This document shows positions 27,463 to 36,462 of a stretch of DNA of 64,000 nt, one piece after another (within the stretch, counting starts at the first letter, position 1; every line of letters begins with the position of its first letter). This stretch comes from Erwinia sp050410775. GTDB taxonomy: Bacteria > Pseudomonadota > Gammaproteobacteria > Enterobacterales > Enterobacteriaceae. The DNA is taken from assembly GCF_050410775.1 (NCBI RefSeq), contig NZ_CP191229.1; one strand, 5' to 3'. The translations under genes were made by a program, and so were the position numbers. Below the pieces are notes generated by a model. The model was not told the origin of the DNA and made no database searches. It saw only the letters and a list, made by a program, of their open reading frames with translations.

Positions 27463-27825
27463 ATGAATATCGCCCCGCATATGTTCGGCATTTATCAGCA
27501 GCTGCTGCACATCAGTCAGTCAATGATCCGTCTGGCCTCAGAAGGCAACTGGGATGAACTGATTGAACGTGAAGTGGATTATGTCAGCACCGTAGAGAAG
27601 CTGGCGCAGACCACCCGCGAGATCGCGGTTCCCGCTCAGACCCAGGAGCAGCTGCGTCCGGTTTTGCGTCATATCCTGGACAATGAAGCGGAAGTTAAAC
27701 GTATGCTTCAGCACCGGATGGGCGAACTGTCAGAGCTTATTGGTCAGAATTCCCGCCAGAAATCGGTCAATTCTGCCTACGGTAATCTCTCTGGCGTGGT
27801 GCTGTTTCCGAACGGATCTGCCTGA
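27463..27825 (+). CDS. fliT: FliT, FliD chaperone and FlhDC antagonist
   Basis: The 120-aa all-helical protein lies directly after fliS, as in all enteric fliDST operons. In Salmonella FliT chaperones FliD and, when free, binds FlhDC to lower class 2 expression. Sequence similarity is modest in this fast-evolving family; position makes the call secure. The C-terminus holds QNSRQKSVNSAYG. Confidence 0.92.
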   Translation: MNIAPHMFGIYQQLLHISQSMIRLASEGNWDELIEREVDYVSTVEKLAQTTREIAVPAQTQEQLRPVLRHILDNEAEVKRMLQHRMGELSELIGQNSRQKSVNSAYGNLSGVVLFPNGSA

Positions 27826-27865
27826 AAACCGTTGCTCTCATTATGACTATCCTTCCCTCCAGCCG

Positions 27866-27904
27866 GCGGGTCAGCAGACAACTTCTGTTTGTATTCTGAC
27901 CCGC
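27866..27904 (+). terminator. possible fliDST terminator hairpin
   Basis: GCGGGTCAG (27866-27874) pairs with CTGACCCGC (27896-27904), followed by a short pyrimidine stretch. The loop is long. Confidence 0.4.
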
Positions 27905-27998
27905 GCTTTCCTTTCTGCCTGTACAGGTCCCGGCAAAGAGATAACGGTCCCACACAATAGCGCATAAGAGTGCTTAAATGACTGCCGCTTCACCGATC

Positions 27999-28484
27999 TC
28001 AGAACATCGGTTTTTCACTCTCCTGGCCAGGATAGCTTTCGTCGCTTTTCTCTGCCGGTTGCTCTTCCGTCACCGGCTCCTTATTCTGCGCATGTAGCGC
28101 CTGCTGGCATTCCTGCGTCGGTTGTCTGACCTTTTGCAAAATCAGATCGTCATAATGCAGTGTCGTCCCCTCAATCTCCAGTGGCATCACCCGCGCCTGA
28201 TTATTGACGTTAATCCAGCGTTCATTGAGTCGGGTGACTTTCCCGGGCTTGGCGATCACGCGCTGCCACTGACGGCAGTCCAGCGTATCGCCTTTCGCAG
28301 TGATAATCAGGCTGGCTGTGGCCTCCGGGCTGACCAGACCGCCCTGCGGCCCCAGGGTCTGCCAGTTACCGACCAGCTGAGCCGGCGGCGGCGTTTTCAC
28401 CGCGCTTTGATAGTTGGGTACTTGCGCACAGCCCGACAGCGCGATGGCCGCTGCGGTCATTACAATCCACTTTTGCATTTTCAT
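27999..28484 (-). CDS. yedD: lipoprotein YedD
   Basis: The 161-aa protein has a lipobox ALSGC at residues 16-20, so the mature protein is a lipoprotein. It then matches E. coli YedD (137 aa): PNYQSAVKTP, LVSPEA, GDTLDCRQWQRVIA.PGK. The C-terminal ~25 residues (Glu/Pro/Ser-rich) are an extension absent from E. coli. E. coli yedD is reported as Rcs-activated. Its place next to fliT is also as in E. coli. Role unknown. Confidence 0.9.
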   Translation of the reverse strand: MKMQKWIVMTAAAIALSGCAQVPNYQSAVKTPPPAQLVGNWQTLGPQGGLVSPEATASLIITAKGDTLDCRQWQRVIAKPGKVTRLNERWINVNNQARVMPLEIEGTTLHYDDLILQKVRQPTQECQQALHAQNKEPVTEEQPAEKSDESYPGQESEKPMF

Positions 28485-28669
28485 TTCCTGATTCGTCGAA
28501 TGGCGCTACGTTATAATTTCTCTATTACCACCGCAAGCCTCTCTTCCTTTCCCCGTCTGTCTGGCCCGGCATTTATCCAGGGACGGAGATCGTCGCGTTT
28601 ACCCTTTCCGGCGTTTCGCTACAGGCAACCCGCGTGTACACTAGCGCAAATTTTTATGCAGGACAGATT

Positions 28670-28993
28670 ATGAAGAGCATTGAAGAATATTACGCCACGG
28701 CCAAAGTGTTATTTCTGGAAGCCTGGCCGGAAATTAAAAACGGCATTGCGGCTTTGACGGAAGAAGACGCCAGCGCGCTGGGCATGACGCTGCCGCAGCT
28801 GCAGTCCCTGCAGACCGACCGCGCCTGGGCCGCCTATACGCGTGAAAAAAAGCTCGACGGTATGCTGTTTGCTATTCAGCTTGCGGAGCCGGACAAAGAG
28901 GTCGCCGCTCAGGCGATAGAAGCCTATCTGCGCGATCATGCTGCCGCGCTGGGTATGAGCTGGGAAGCATTCTGCATTAAAAACGAGCTGTGA
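28670..28993 (+). CDS. small uncharacterised protein (possibly DUF6388-like)
   Basis: The 107-aa acidic protein is predicted mostly helical. The ATG at 28670 has AGGACAG 4 bp upstream and is preferred to an upstream TTG/ATG frame from 28634. It contains WPEIKNGIAALTEEDA and LGMSWEAFCIKNEL near the ends. It reminds me of the DUF6388 family of small enterobacterial proteins, but I cannot verify this. A GC-rich inverted repeat (GCGGCCGG/CCGGCCGC, ~29000-29023) follows the stop. Confidence 0.6.
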   Translation: MKSIEEYYATAKVLFLEAWPEIKNGIAALTEEDASALGMTLPQLQSLQTDRAWAAYTREKKLDGMLFAIQLAEPDKEVAAQAIEAYLRDHAAALGMSWEAFCIKNEL

Positions 28994-29438
28994 TTCTCTG
29001 CGGCCGGATACTCCCGGCCGCGAACAAGGGTTCTTCTCCCTCTGCGCACTTTTTCCTGCTTACAGTGGCTATTTATTTAAGTATCACCTCATAATTCAGC
29101 CTGCCCGGCAGCCACAGAGGATTATCACTCCATAAGGCAAACGCTGTCCGTTAACGCAGCGCGATAGCCAATATTTAAAGGCAATAATATTCCTGTAGCA
29201 TATTGAGTATGCAGCGATTTTATCGCTAGTAGTCAGGGACAAAGATATAATTCAGTCGCAAAAAAGAGTAGTATGCGTAATCGGTTGCCTTCCTGCAGCG
29301 GGTCACGTATGTTGTGCGCGCCAGTTTTATGTCAAACCCGTACATTAAGCCTGCCGCCAGCCTCAACCTGCCTGACACGCCGGTGTGTGCCTCTCATCCT
29401 GCCTCATCACAGGCCTGTAAGATTTCCGAGCCAGAAGA
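28994..29438. other. intergenic region upstream of the diguanylate cyclase gene
   Basis: About 440 bp hold no convincing gene. The frame starting at 29314 runs into the cyclase gene in a different phase and is not protein-like. Some AT-rich sequence (29080-29280) could hold a promoter, but no clear sigma-28 or sigma-70 match stood out. Confidence 0.4.
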
Positions 29439-30833
29439 ATGTCACTCAGTAAATATAAGCTTGATCACAGCCTGTTTCTTTTTTTGCTCGCGCTGGGCTT
29501 AACCGCGTTCGGTATCCATTGCCGGAGTTATCAAGCGCTGTCCCTTTTCTGGCCCTGCAACGCGCTGCTGCTCGGCTTGATGATCCGCTTTCCTGTGTTT
29601 GATAATTTGATCGGTCTGCCTGTTATATTTAGCGCGATGGTGCTGGCAGATCTCTTTTACGATACGCCATTTAATATCGCACTCGGCATGAATGCGGCGA
29701 ATATGTTGTTTATCATCGTCGGTAAAATCGTTCTGCTGTCGCCTTTATTGTCCCGTCCCTATCCAAGACGGCTTCAGGCATTGCTGAGGGTTTTTCCGGC
29801 TTCCGTCGTGGCCGCCGCGGTCTGCGCCCTGGCCGGCAGCTTTGCCAGCCAGCACTATTTTCATGACCTGCTGCTTAAGGGCTGGATCTCCTGGTTTTGT
29901 GAGCAGTTATCCACTTCGGTTCTCCTGCTTCCGCTGGCTATTACCCTGCCGCGCCGGGACGAGCTGAAGCAGCTGTTCCAGGAACTGAAAGAGAGTTCGC
30001 TGCTGCCGTTTATATCCTTGATCGTTTCTACCGTGACCGGTATTTACGTCGGCGGCGGCGGCAGCCTGATCTTTCCCCTGCCCGCGCTGATGTGGTGTGC
30101 CATCAGCTACCCTATCTTTATTACCTGCCTGCTGACGTTAGTCACCGGGATCACCGAAATTAGCCTGGTGGCGAATAACGTCCTGAATATCCAGGGCTCT
30201 GACGATTTCTTCCGCATCGACAGCCTCGCCTCTTCACGCCTGGGCGTGGCGGCGATGACGATCAGTCCGCTGATCGTGGCGTTGAGCACCACGTCCAACA
30301 GAAAACTGGTCGCCCGCATTACGCAACGTGCGGATTATGACTTTCTGACCGGCGCGCTGACGCGCAGCGGCCTCTCTTCAAAAGTGGAGGCTTTGATTTC
30401 ACGCAGGAATAAACAGGCAGGTTTTTACGGCGCCACTTTTGTCATTGATATCGATCGCTTCAAAAATATTAATGACACGTTTGGGCATGCTGCCGGGGAT
30501 CATGTGCTGGCGAAAACCGCTGAGTGCCTCAGGCAGACGCTTCAGTCAGGCGCGATTATCAGCCGTATGGGCGGGGAAGAGTTTTTAGTGCTGATTGAGG
30601 GGATATCGCAGCCGCGGGCATTTCTGCTGGCGGACAGGCTGAGACGGGCAGTTGAACAGAATAAGATTGTGCTGAACGGGGACGATCTCAGCGTGACGGT
30701 CAGTATCGGTATCAGCGCGCTGAATATTTCCGATGCCGGCAGCCTGGATGATTCGATAAACAGCGCCGACCGGCAGCTTTATCTCGCCAAAAGCAGCGGA
30801 CGCAACCGGGTCAGCCCCAAATTCACGCTCTGA
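29439..30833 (+). CDS. membrane diguanylate cyclase with MASE1-like sensor
   Basis: The 464-aa protein has an N-terminal block of about eight membrane helices (residues 10-285), like the MASE1 domain of DgcE. A C-terminal GGDEF domain (about 305-460) has RMGGEEFLVLIEG at the active site. Substrate and metal residues are present (FVIDIDRFKNINDTFGHAAGDHVL). It should make c-di-GMP from two GTP. No RxxD inhibitory site precedes GGEEF (the residues there are QSGAIISR). It lies within the flagellar locus, where c-di-GMP would oppose motility. Confidence 0.9.
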   Translation: MSLSKYKLDHSLFLFLLALGLTAFGIHCRSYQALSLFWPCNALLLGLMIRFPVFDNLIGLPVIFSAMVLADLFYDTPFNIALGMNAANMLFIIVGKIVLLSPLLSRPYPRRLQALLRVFPASVVAAAVCALAGSFASQHYFHDLLLKGWISWFCEQLSTSVLLLPLAITLPRRDELKQLFQELKESSLLPFISLIVSTVTGIYVGGGGSLIFPLPALMWCAISYPIFITCLLTLVTGITEISLVANNVLNIQGSDDFFRIDSLASSRLGVAAMTISPLIVALSTTSNRKLVARITQRADYDFLTGALTRSGLSSKVEALISRRNKQAGFYGATFVIDIDRFKNINDTFGHAAGDHVLAKTAECLRQTLQSGAIISRMGGEEFLVLIEGISQPRAFLLADRLRRAVEQNKIVLNGDDLSVTVSIGISALNISDAGSLDDSINSADRQLYLAKSSGRNRVSPKFTL

Positions 30834-31083
30834 AACAAACATCCCGCCGTAGCAGGTTGTGATAACGCGGGGAACGTTAAGCCGCGAGTGGGTTACGTGC
30901 CGCAGGGATTTTTAGCGGTCTTATGACACCGCCTGCTTCGGACAGGAGCGTAAGTGCCCCATTGCTTCATCTGGTGATACAACGAACGGGTGTGATATTC
31001 CTGCTATCAAATAACGATGAAGCGTTCCACTTTAAACCATTTCAGGTATAATTATTGCTTGCATACCAGAACAGGGATAAAGA

Positions 31084-31465
31084 ATGTGTTCAGGGAATGA
31101 AAAGCCATTAATCTGGATAGGTAGCAGTAAGAAGGATTTTGCTGTCGTTGCCAAAGGATGTGCAGCGCTTTTTTGGTTTCGCGCTGGATTTTGCCCAGCG
31201 TGGCGAAAAACATGATAACACTAAAATTCTTAAAGGATTTGGTGGAGCAGGCGTGCTGGAGGTGATTGAGGACGATATTGGCGGAACTTACCGGGCTGTC
31301 TATACCGTTAAGTTTGATGAAGCTGTTTTTGTTCTGCACGCTTTTCAGAAAAAAAGTAAGCAGGGTATCGCCACGCCGAAGGAAGAGATGGAAATAATCC
31401 GTTACCGGCTTAAAGTGGCTGCGGCGGTTGCTCAGGAGTTAAAAAATGAAAAACAAAACCATTGA
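31084..31465 (+). pseudogene. HigB/RelE-type (Gp49-like) toxin with +1 frameshift
   Basis: An ATG at 31084 opens a frame reading KPLIWIGSSKKDFAV, the usual start of Gp49-like HigB toxins. It is then out of frame by one base near 31147. The rest continues in the next frame as LPKDVQRFFGFALDFAQRG, GGTYRAVYTV and HAFQKKSKQGI, to a stop at 31465. Removing one G from GTCGTTG would restore AVLPKDV. So the toxin is most likely inactive. A truncated product from an internal TTG at 31139 would lack the first strand. The 3' end overlaps the antitoxin start by 20 bp, the normal order for this class. Confidence 0.82.
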
Positions 31466-31784
31466 TGGCATCACTATAGAGCACAGTTCAGGCAACGTTT
31501 TTGCCGATCTGGGCCTGCGTGATGCAAAAAAACTAAAAGTTAAATCTGGCCTGGCTATTGAGATCGTTAAAACTATCCGGCGCCTGGAGCTGTCGCAGAC
31601 CGCAGCCGGTACGCGTATGGGGATTAGCCAGTCAAAAGTCTCTAATCTGCTCCGTGGTGATTTTACTAACCTGTCAGAGAGTAAACTGATGGAGTGCCTT
31701 AACCGGTTAGGGTGCGATATCGAAATTGTGATTAAGCCCTCCACAACACAAACTGGCGAACTCAAACTGGCGTATACCGGTTAA
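31446..31784 (+). CDS. XRE-family antitoxin (HigA-like)
   Basis: The 112-aa protein carries a helix-turn-helix (LELSQTAAGTRMGISQSKVSNLLRG, residues about 52-77) and a C-terminal strand CDIEIVIKP. This is the layout of the antitoxin encoded after Gp49-like toxins. It should neutralise the toxin and repress the operon. Intact here, while its toxin partner is frameshifted. Confidence 0.85.
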   Translation: MKNKTIDGITIEHSSGNVFADLGLRDAKKLKVKSGLAIEIVKTIRRLELSQTAAGTRMGISQSKVSNLLRGDFTNLSESKLMECLNRLGCDIEIVIKPSTTQTGELKLAYTG

Positions 31785-31992
31785 AATTCCGTGATCTTTC
31801 TCAACATATCGGGCTGTCTCTGCATGGGCTGCCGCGACCTGCACCGGAAATAGAGTCGGAGAGTAAAGACGTAAAAAGCGTCCTCCCTGACAGGGCACAA
31901 CGCGTTTACTCTCCTGTGGCTTCCCTGTGTTTTGCCGATGTCAGCTGTAGGGAACAACCCGCTTTCGCGGGCTGTTTGAGGTTGGCATCGCG

Positions 31993-32259
31993 TCAGGCTT
32001 CGTTTTCGACGCGGTTGATTTCAATTTCGATATCCTGAATGGTGCTGTCCAGCTCGTCGAGCAGCCCGCCCTGCCGGGTCAGGAGATCGTTAATTCTCTC
32101 AGCGTACTCTTTATGCTGATACTCCCCCTGATCGAACGCCAGCCAGTGGGTTGAAAGGGTTTCCGTATTGGTTTGCGCATAGTGCCGCATCTCTTTCAGC
32201 TGTGAGGTCACGTCCCGTAAATGGTCGGTGGGCGATTTGTGTTCTGCATTATCACTCAT
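31993..32259 (-). CDS. small coiled-coil protein, unknown
   Basis: The 88-residue frame begins MSDNAEHK at 32259, with AGAGGA 7 bp upstream. The frame is open to 32325 but the upstream residues have no SD. It is acidic and nearly all helix, with heptad-like hydrophobics in LNDLLTRQGGLLDELDSTIQDIEIEI. It lies just beyond the tailspike terminator on the same strand. Function unknown. Confidence 0.55.
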   Translation of the reverse strand: MSDNAEHKSPTDHLRDVTSQLKEMRHYAQTNTETLSTHWLAFDQGEYQHKEYAERINDLLTRQGGLLDELDSTIQDIEIEINRVENEA

Positions 32260-32353
32260 ATCGTTATCCTCTTTAGGTTGAAAAGTACGCTTAAATTCCG
32301 ACTCTGCCGATCCGGAGAAGTTCATTTACCTTGATTTAAGGTGGCCTGTAAGC

Positions 32354-32380
32354 AAAAAAAAAGCCGCCCCGGAGGGCGGC
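32354..32380 (-). terminator. terminator after the tailspike gene
   Basis: GCCGCCC pairs with GGGCGGC around a 4-nt loop; a run of nine A becomes the U run on the minus strand. It closes the Q-lysis-tailspike transcription unit. Confidence 0.88.
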
Positions 32381-32397
32381 CAGTCGCGGTTAAACGA

Positions 32398-34149
32398 TTA
32401 ATAGTAAGGAATTACACGATCCGTACCGTTGAGATTCACCAAAATGTATCCCTTGGGTTGCGTTGCTTTTGGTGCAGGTGCGAACGGGGTAGCTACCGTC
32501 AGCACGCCTTTCTCATTTGCCCCAATACCCGCCAGGCCGTTATGGAAGCTCATACGCGCATTCGCCGTGATATCCCCGAGGGTGCTGAGATCGGTGACTT
32601 CGGACAAATCAGGGGTAAACAGCGCAGTAATCCCTTTTTCGAAGCGGGTCGGCCCGGTAGTGGTGACGTTAAATACCACATCGCCACAGCGTGCTTTCAG
32701 CTTAACCCAGACCTCCGCATTTTGAATGCCGAGGCGTCCAATTCTCGCCTCGAGTACGGCAGCGCCCCCCTTATGCTGCATATCCGCATAAATGGCTGGG
32801 GCACAACGAGCCACATTAAGCCAGGTAACAGCGGATGCGACAGTGGTCACCGGATTACCCGACACCGAACCGGGCACATCATTAGTGGCTTTACTGACTA
32901 TCTCAAATACCCACTGCTGATTATCGATCGGCGTATGCACTCTGCCGAGCTTGAACCATTTGTCGGTTGAAGAGGTGTTGCTGACCCTGTAGCCGGAGTA
33001 CCAGCCAGCCTTCATAGAACCGGTAAACTCCGTACCGAAGTTCTCATCACGCCGCCAGCCGTACTCATACTCGGAAAGCCAGCGGTTGGACATATCACGC
33101 TCAAGATCAACCTTAGATCCGCTTTGAAGATTCAGCTGGCGAAACTGCACACGGCTGTTGCGCAGTGTCAGTGGCTGAGGACAGTTTTCAATACTCAACG
33201 CATCAATCAGCCACTGCCCTTCTGACAGGTCACCCGGATTACGGGTATGCTCAATCCAGACGTTATTGATAACCCCCTGGGTGACGCGCGGCATCACCAG
33301 CGTGCCGTCGCCATAGCCTGTCTGGAAGTTAGCATTGGTCAGCTCAATTGCCGTTGCGTGATCCCAGACGCCAGTCGCGGTGCCGGACCAGCCTACCTCA
33401 AAAATACGGCCAAAGGTGGTGATGGTATAGATTTGATCAAACTTACTATCGAGCGTGTCCTGAAGTTTGATGACTGTGCCACCGTTGTTCTGCGCCCGGA
33501 AACGCGAAATAACCACCGACTGACCTGCAGGAATGACGTTTTCAAAAAACGGCTGCTGGTTACTACACTGTGAAGGCTGTACCGGTCCTGTAATGGTTTT
33601 AATATCCGCTGACGCCCGACCATCCCAGGCAATCCCCTTGATGGCGGTTCGCCTTGCTTTCACCTTAAATACCGGTGAAGCTGATTTGTTGGAAATGATG
33701 GTCGTTCTTGGCAATGCACCATGCGGGTTATCATCGCCGTAAAGGTAGAAAATGGGCATTTCCTTGGCGGAGTAGTCGATAGGATCAATCAGGAACCTGC
33801 CCACCGGGAATCGTACGGCCAGACTTTTGATACTGCTGTGGAAGGTCTGCGTCCACTCCATCATCGCTTTAAAAGCGGCGGTATCATTCGACCAGCCATC
33901 ACCTCTGGCGCCGAAATGCAGCACGTTGAGCTCTTCCGGGTTATTAATGATACGTTTCCAGTAGAAACCATTCCCGACGGCGAACGTCCCGCCATCATCT
34001 TTAGGAGGGGTAGTTGAGATAAACCCAACAAAGTCACCCCCGCCGCTAAAGTTATTATCGTCTTTATAATAACGGCGCAGCATGGCAATTTCGCCCGCTT
34101 TTGGTGGTTTAGTCGTTCTCAGTTCAGCAAAAGAGTTAACTTCGATCAT
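32398..34149 (-). CDS. phage tailspike-like / pectate-lyase-fold protein
   Basis: The 583-aa protein has a short N-terminal region (SFAELRTTKPPKAGEIAMLRRYY, then GGDFVGF and a KRI end at about 20-75). This resembles the small domain preceding free-standing beta-helix enzymes. It then has FGARGDGWSNDTAAFKAMMEW, the pectate-lyase-3 signature, at about 85-105 and a long right-handed beta-helix. No P22-type head-binding domain is visible. Such proteins bind or cut bacterial surface glycans; the substrate is unknown. It is the last gene of a Q-endolysin-holin-spanin series. A 134-bp gap separates it from the outer spanin. Confidence 0.78.
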   Translation of the reverse strand: MIEVNSFAELRTTKPPKAGEIAMLRRYYKDDNNFSGGGDFVGFISTTPPKDDGGTFAVGNGFYWKRIINNPEELNVLHFGARGDGWSNDTAAFKAMMEWTQTFHSSIKSLAVRFPVGRFLIDPIDYSAKEMPIFYLYGDDNPHGALPRTTIISNKSASPVFKVKARRTAIKGIAWDGRASADIKTITGPVQPSQCSNQQPFFENVIPAGQSVVISRFRAQNNGGTVIKLQDTLDSKFDQIYTITTFGRIFEVGWSGTATGVWDHATAIELTNANFQTGYGDGTLVMPRVTQGVINNVWIEHTRNPGDLSEGQWLIDALSIENCPQPLTLRNSRVQFRQLNLQSGSKVDLERDMSNRWLSEYEYGWRRDENFGTEFTGSMKAGWYSGYRVSNTSSTDKWFKLGRVHTPIDNQQWVFEIVSKATNDVPGSVSGNPVTTVASAVTWLNVARCAPAIYADMQHKGGAAVLEARIGRLGIQNAEVWVKLKARCGDVVFNVTTTGPTRFEKGITALFTPDLSEVTDLSTLGDITANARMSFHNGLAGIGANEKGVLTVATPFAPAPKATQPKGYILVNLNGTDRVIPYY

Positions 34150-34283
34150 AATAGCCTCCGGTAGCGAATGCCGTAGCGAATCGCCTTAGTGATTAATAAT
34201 AGATAAGTAGTACATTGAAGTGATACAGACCTTTTTAATTATTCACTACCGCTTCCTGCGGGAGTATATTTTTTTGCGTTTAA

Positions 34284-34514
34284 TTATTTATCTACAACGC
34301 AAACTTTATCCCATAAATCGTTATGCACATTTATTTCCTTCACCGTGCGGATATCCATAACCTGCCAGTCATTACCGTGGGTCTGGATAGGTGAAAATAA
34401 CGTACAGGATGAATCAGCCAGCATTTGTGGACTACTGCTCGTTGTGGTGTGACGACCCACGCAGCTTGTTACGAGCATCATCGTCATTGAGAGAATGATT
34501 AATGGCCTGAACAT
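34284..34514 (-). CDS. Rz1-like outer-membrane spanin lipoprotein
   Basis: The 76-aa protein begins MFRPLIILSMTM and has a lipobox LVTSC ending at residue 17. Its first ~28 codons lie inside the Rz-like gene in another frame, the classic nested Rz/Rz1 arrangement. It would complete the spanin complex that fuses inner and outer membranes during phage lysis. It is longer than lambda Rz1 (60 aa precursor) and not proline-rich. An earlier start in the same frame is rejected because it lacks a signal. Confidence 0.65.
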   Translation of the reverse strand: MFRPLIILSMTMMLVTSCVGRHTTTSSSPQMLADSSCTLFSPIQTHGNDWQVMDIRTVKEINVHNDLWDKVCVVDK

Positions 34515-34728
34515 TTTTTGCCTCCTTAATATTCTCGTCCCGTTTATCTGCAACAGCGGAAACGCGTGCGGCTTCATTTCTGGCGGCATCAACATCCGAG
34601 CGGGATTTCTCCTGCACCTTGCCGATTTTTTTGCCGCCAAACCAGCTTGCAACGACGGCCGCAATGACGACGCCGATGCCCGCCAGCAGCTGCCAGCTTC
34701 CGGAAAAAAGTGCCAGCAAAGTGTTCAT
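34432..34728 (-). CDS. Rz-like inner-membrane spanin
   Basis: The 98-aa protein has one N-terminal membrane helix (residues 12-31) followed by a charged helical region (KIGKVQEKSRSDVDAARNEAARV) typical of i-spanins. The start overlaps the holin stop by 4 bp, and the downstream o-spanin gene is nested within it. Confidence 0.7.
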   Translation of the reverse strand: MNTLLALFSGSWQLLAGIGVVIAAVVASWFGGKKIGKVQEKSRSDVDAARNEAARVSAVADKRDENIKEAKNVQAINHSLNDDDARNKLRGSSHHNEQ

Positions 34729-35072
34729 ACTTTTTTCTCCTCGGCCCGGTCTTTCTGCGCTTTGAGTCCTTTTTGGCGGATGAACTGCGAAATGACCGCC
34801 ATCGCCACCATAAATGAGGCGATCAATCCCAGATAGTGCTGTGGAATAAAGGACTTAACATCGCCAGGCAGGCCGTCCCAGGCGTTGATCGCGGAATCAG
34901 GAAATGATTGCGCCCAGGCGCCGACGACGGAGCCGCCAGTGGCCAGCCAGACGGACCAGGTTTTAAACAGTAACTGGGCATGAGAAACAAATTCGATCTT
35001 GCCGTGTTTTTTCACCCACCAGACGGTGAAAACCACCAGTAAAACACCCGTAATATAAATCATAAATTTCAT
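34725..35072 (-). CDS. phage holin-like protein
   Basis: The 115-aa protein has three membrane helices (about 3-20, 38-55 and 80-98) and a charged C-terminal tail (RQKGLKAQKDRAEEKKV), as in holins. The start overlaps the endolysin stop by 4 bp. Holins form the pores that trigger endolysin release. The order endolysin-then-holin is reversed relative to most phage cassettes. Confidence 0.72.
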   Translation of the reverse strand: MKFMIYITGVLLVVFTVWWVKKHGKIEFVSHAQLLFKTWSVWLATGGSVVGAWAQSFPDSAINAWDGLPGDVKSFIPQHYLGLIASFMVAMAVISQFIRQKGLKAQKDRAEEKKV

Positions 35073-35536
35073 ATAACCCCCTGATATACATCATAGTTTC
35101 CATTCCGCATCATCTCAGCATGACGTTTGGCGCGTGCAGGCGTCTGTTTTGCCCAGCGGCTGGCCATCATGCCTTCAGCTGCGCCATCAAAATTGCCGTT
35201 GGAAATCAATACCAGCGTATTTTTGAAGGCGGATAGCCCTTCAATGCCCATCTGATAAGCCATGCTGTACAACACATCGGCTCTGGCCGGATTACACTGC
35301 CGCAGGGCCGCGACAAGCATGGGCCGCATAATCATTTCCCGTATTTTCTCGTCGAGAATTTTCTGCATCCAGATATCCCCAACGCTGCGGGGAACGGTAA
35401 ACTGATAATTATTCAGCGACGCATTCTTCGGGCCAATGACTATGCCGCACGCTACGGTTGGATAGCCTTCAGTATCGATATAGGGCTTATCTTTATAGCC
35501 CTCTTCATAAGCCAGTATCTGGATAATCTTACTCAT
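35069..35536 (-). CDS. GH24 lysozyme (endolysin)
   Basis: The 155-aa protein has the T4-lysozyme catalytic spacing: Glu12, Asp21, Thr27 in YEEGYKDKPYIDTEGYPT, matching Glu11, Asp20 and Thr26 of T4. It should cut the MurNAc-GlcNAc bond of peptidoglycan. There is no signal peptide or SAR helix at the N-terminus, so it needs the holin to reach the wall. A 236-bp gap separates it from the Q-type gene upstream, where a late promoter would be expected. Confidence 0.85.
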   Translation of the reverse strand: MSKIIQILAYEEGYKDKPYIDTEGYPTVACGIVIGPKNASLNNYQFTVPRSVGDIWMQKILDEKIREMIMRPMLVAALRQCNPARADVLYSMAYQMGIEGLSAFKNTLVLISNGNFDGAAEGMMASRWAKQTPARAKRHAEMMRNGNYDVYQGVI

Positions 35537-35772
35537 ACCTCACCTCACAAATGGAATATACGTCTCGTTAGAAATCAACGTAAAAATTCCCTGGTGAATT
35601 AACCAACAAAATCCTCTGACGCAAAAAATTTACGCCTCGGATAAAATCAAAGGAGTTTAAAAATATTATAAATTCATCGCCGGCGTTAATTACTATTAAC
35701 AGCCTGTCTGGCAGCTTGATTAATGCGTTTCTAATACATTAGCGGTGAAATTGCGTACGCAACCACTTTTTT

Positions 35773-36162
35773 TTAAATTAATTCATCATCACATTCCAGC
35801 GTCACTTCCAGCGCGCTAAGCACGCCTTCAATAAAACCTTCTGCCGTCTGGAGTTGTTTACGGATGGTGCCGTCAGCGCAGCGCCGGCGACGGGCAATAG
35901 AGCGAAGAGAGATTCGGTAAAGATAATGGGCAACCAGCAGAGCGTGTTCGTCGGGATGCGTCTTCATCAGACGGCTGATACAGCTATCGAGGATCATGCC
36001 GTCATTATCACTGCATACCGGCCGGCTGGAGGGAGCGGCCGTTATCAGCCCACGGAACCCTGCCGCAATATGCGGATAGCTGATACCGCTTTTTTCGGTG
36101 GCCGCCCAGCCTCCCCACATCTCAAGTAATTTTTTGATGTCTCGCATTGTAACCCCCTTCAA
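35773..36162 (-). CDS. Q-type phage antitermination protein
   Basis: The 129-aa protein (or 124 aa from an internal Met in MRDIKKLLE) matches the short phage antiterminator Q family: MRDI..LLE.WGGWA, AAGFRGL, SRPVCSDNDGMILDSC, DEHALLVAHYLYRISLRSIARR, then QLQTAEGFIEGVL. Q proteins load on RNA polymerase at the late promoter and let it read through into lysis genes. The start overlaps the stop of the small ORF upstream by 4 bp. Confidence 0.82.
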   Translation of the reverse strand: MKGVTMRDIKKLLEMWGGWAATEKSGISYPHIAAGFRGLITAAPSSRPVCSDNDGMILDSCISRLMKTHPDEHALLVAHYLYRISLRSIARRRRCADGTIRKQLQTAEGFIEGVLSALEVTLECDDELI

Positions 36163-36377
36163 ATGGGATAGTCGCCGTGGGCCGATAAAGTACGGCCACG
36201 CCGAAGAACCGATGCAGGTTCAGGTGAACCCTTGACCAGTGCAGGTGCCTTCACAGGCATTCGCCTGGTGAGGTCACCTTTGAAGGTGTGCCAGCGGTTA
36301 GGCTGGACGGCCATATTGTCAAAGAGCAGCGAATGATAGCTTGCCATATCGGCGACCCATCCGCTAAAGTATCGCAT
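36159..36377 (-). CDS. small ORF upstream of Q, unknown
   Basis: The 72-aa basic protein is not recognised. It ends in an ATGA overlap with the Q-type gene, and lies on the same strand just inside the divergent promoter region of the repressor. The overlap suggests translational coupling. It might be non-coding leader. Confidence 0.4.
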   Translation of the reverse strand: MRYFSGWVADMASYHSLLFDNMAVQPNRWHTFKGDLTRRMPVKAPALVKGSPEPASVLRRGRTLSAHGDYPI

Positions 36378-36406
36378 TACTTAATTAATAGCATAGAGTA
36401 TTAAAA

Positions 36407-36419
36407 TTGCCAATAGCAA
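36407..36419. promoter_or_regulatory. candidate repressor operator
   Basis: TTGC-CAATA-GCAA is a palindrome in the 85-bp gap between the Q operon and the divergent repressor gene. A partly similar CAATAGCCATTG occurs at about 37327. Only a suggestion, since no other operator copies were confirmed. Confidence 0.35.
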
Positions 36420-36462
36420 AGCGTGTTTGACGAAAAATACGCATCGCTATAAATTCTGGTAT

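Noticed and set aside
32398..36377. complete prophage or tailocin
   Set aside because: No structural, packaging, replication or integrase gene was found in 28-38 kb.
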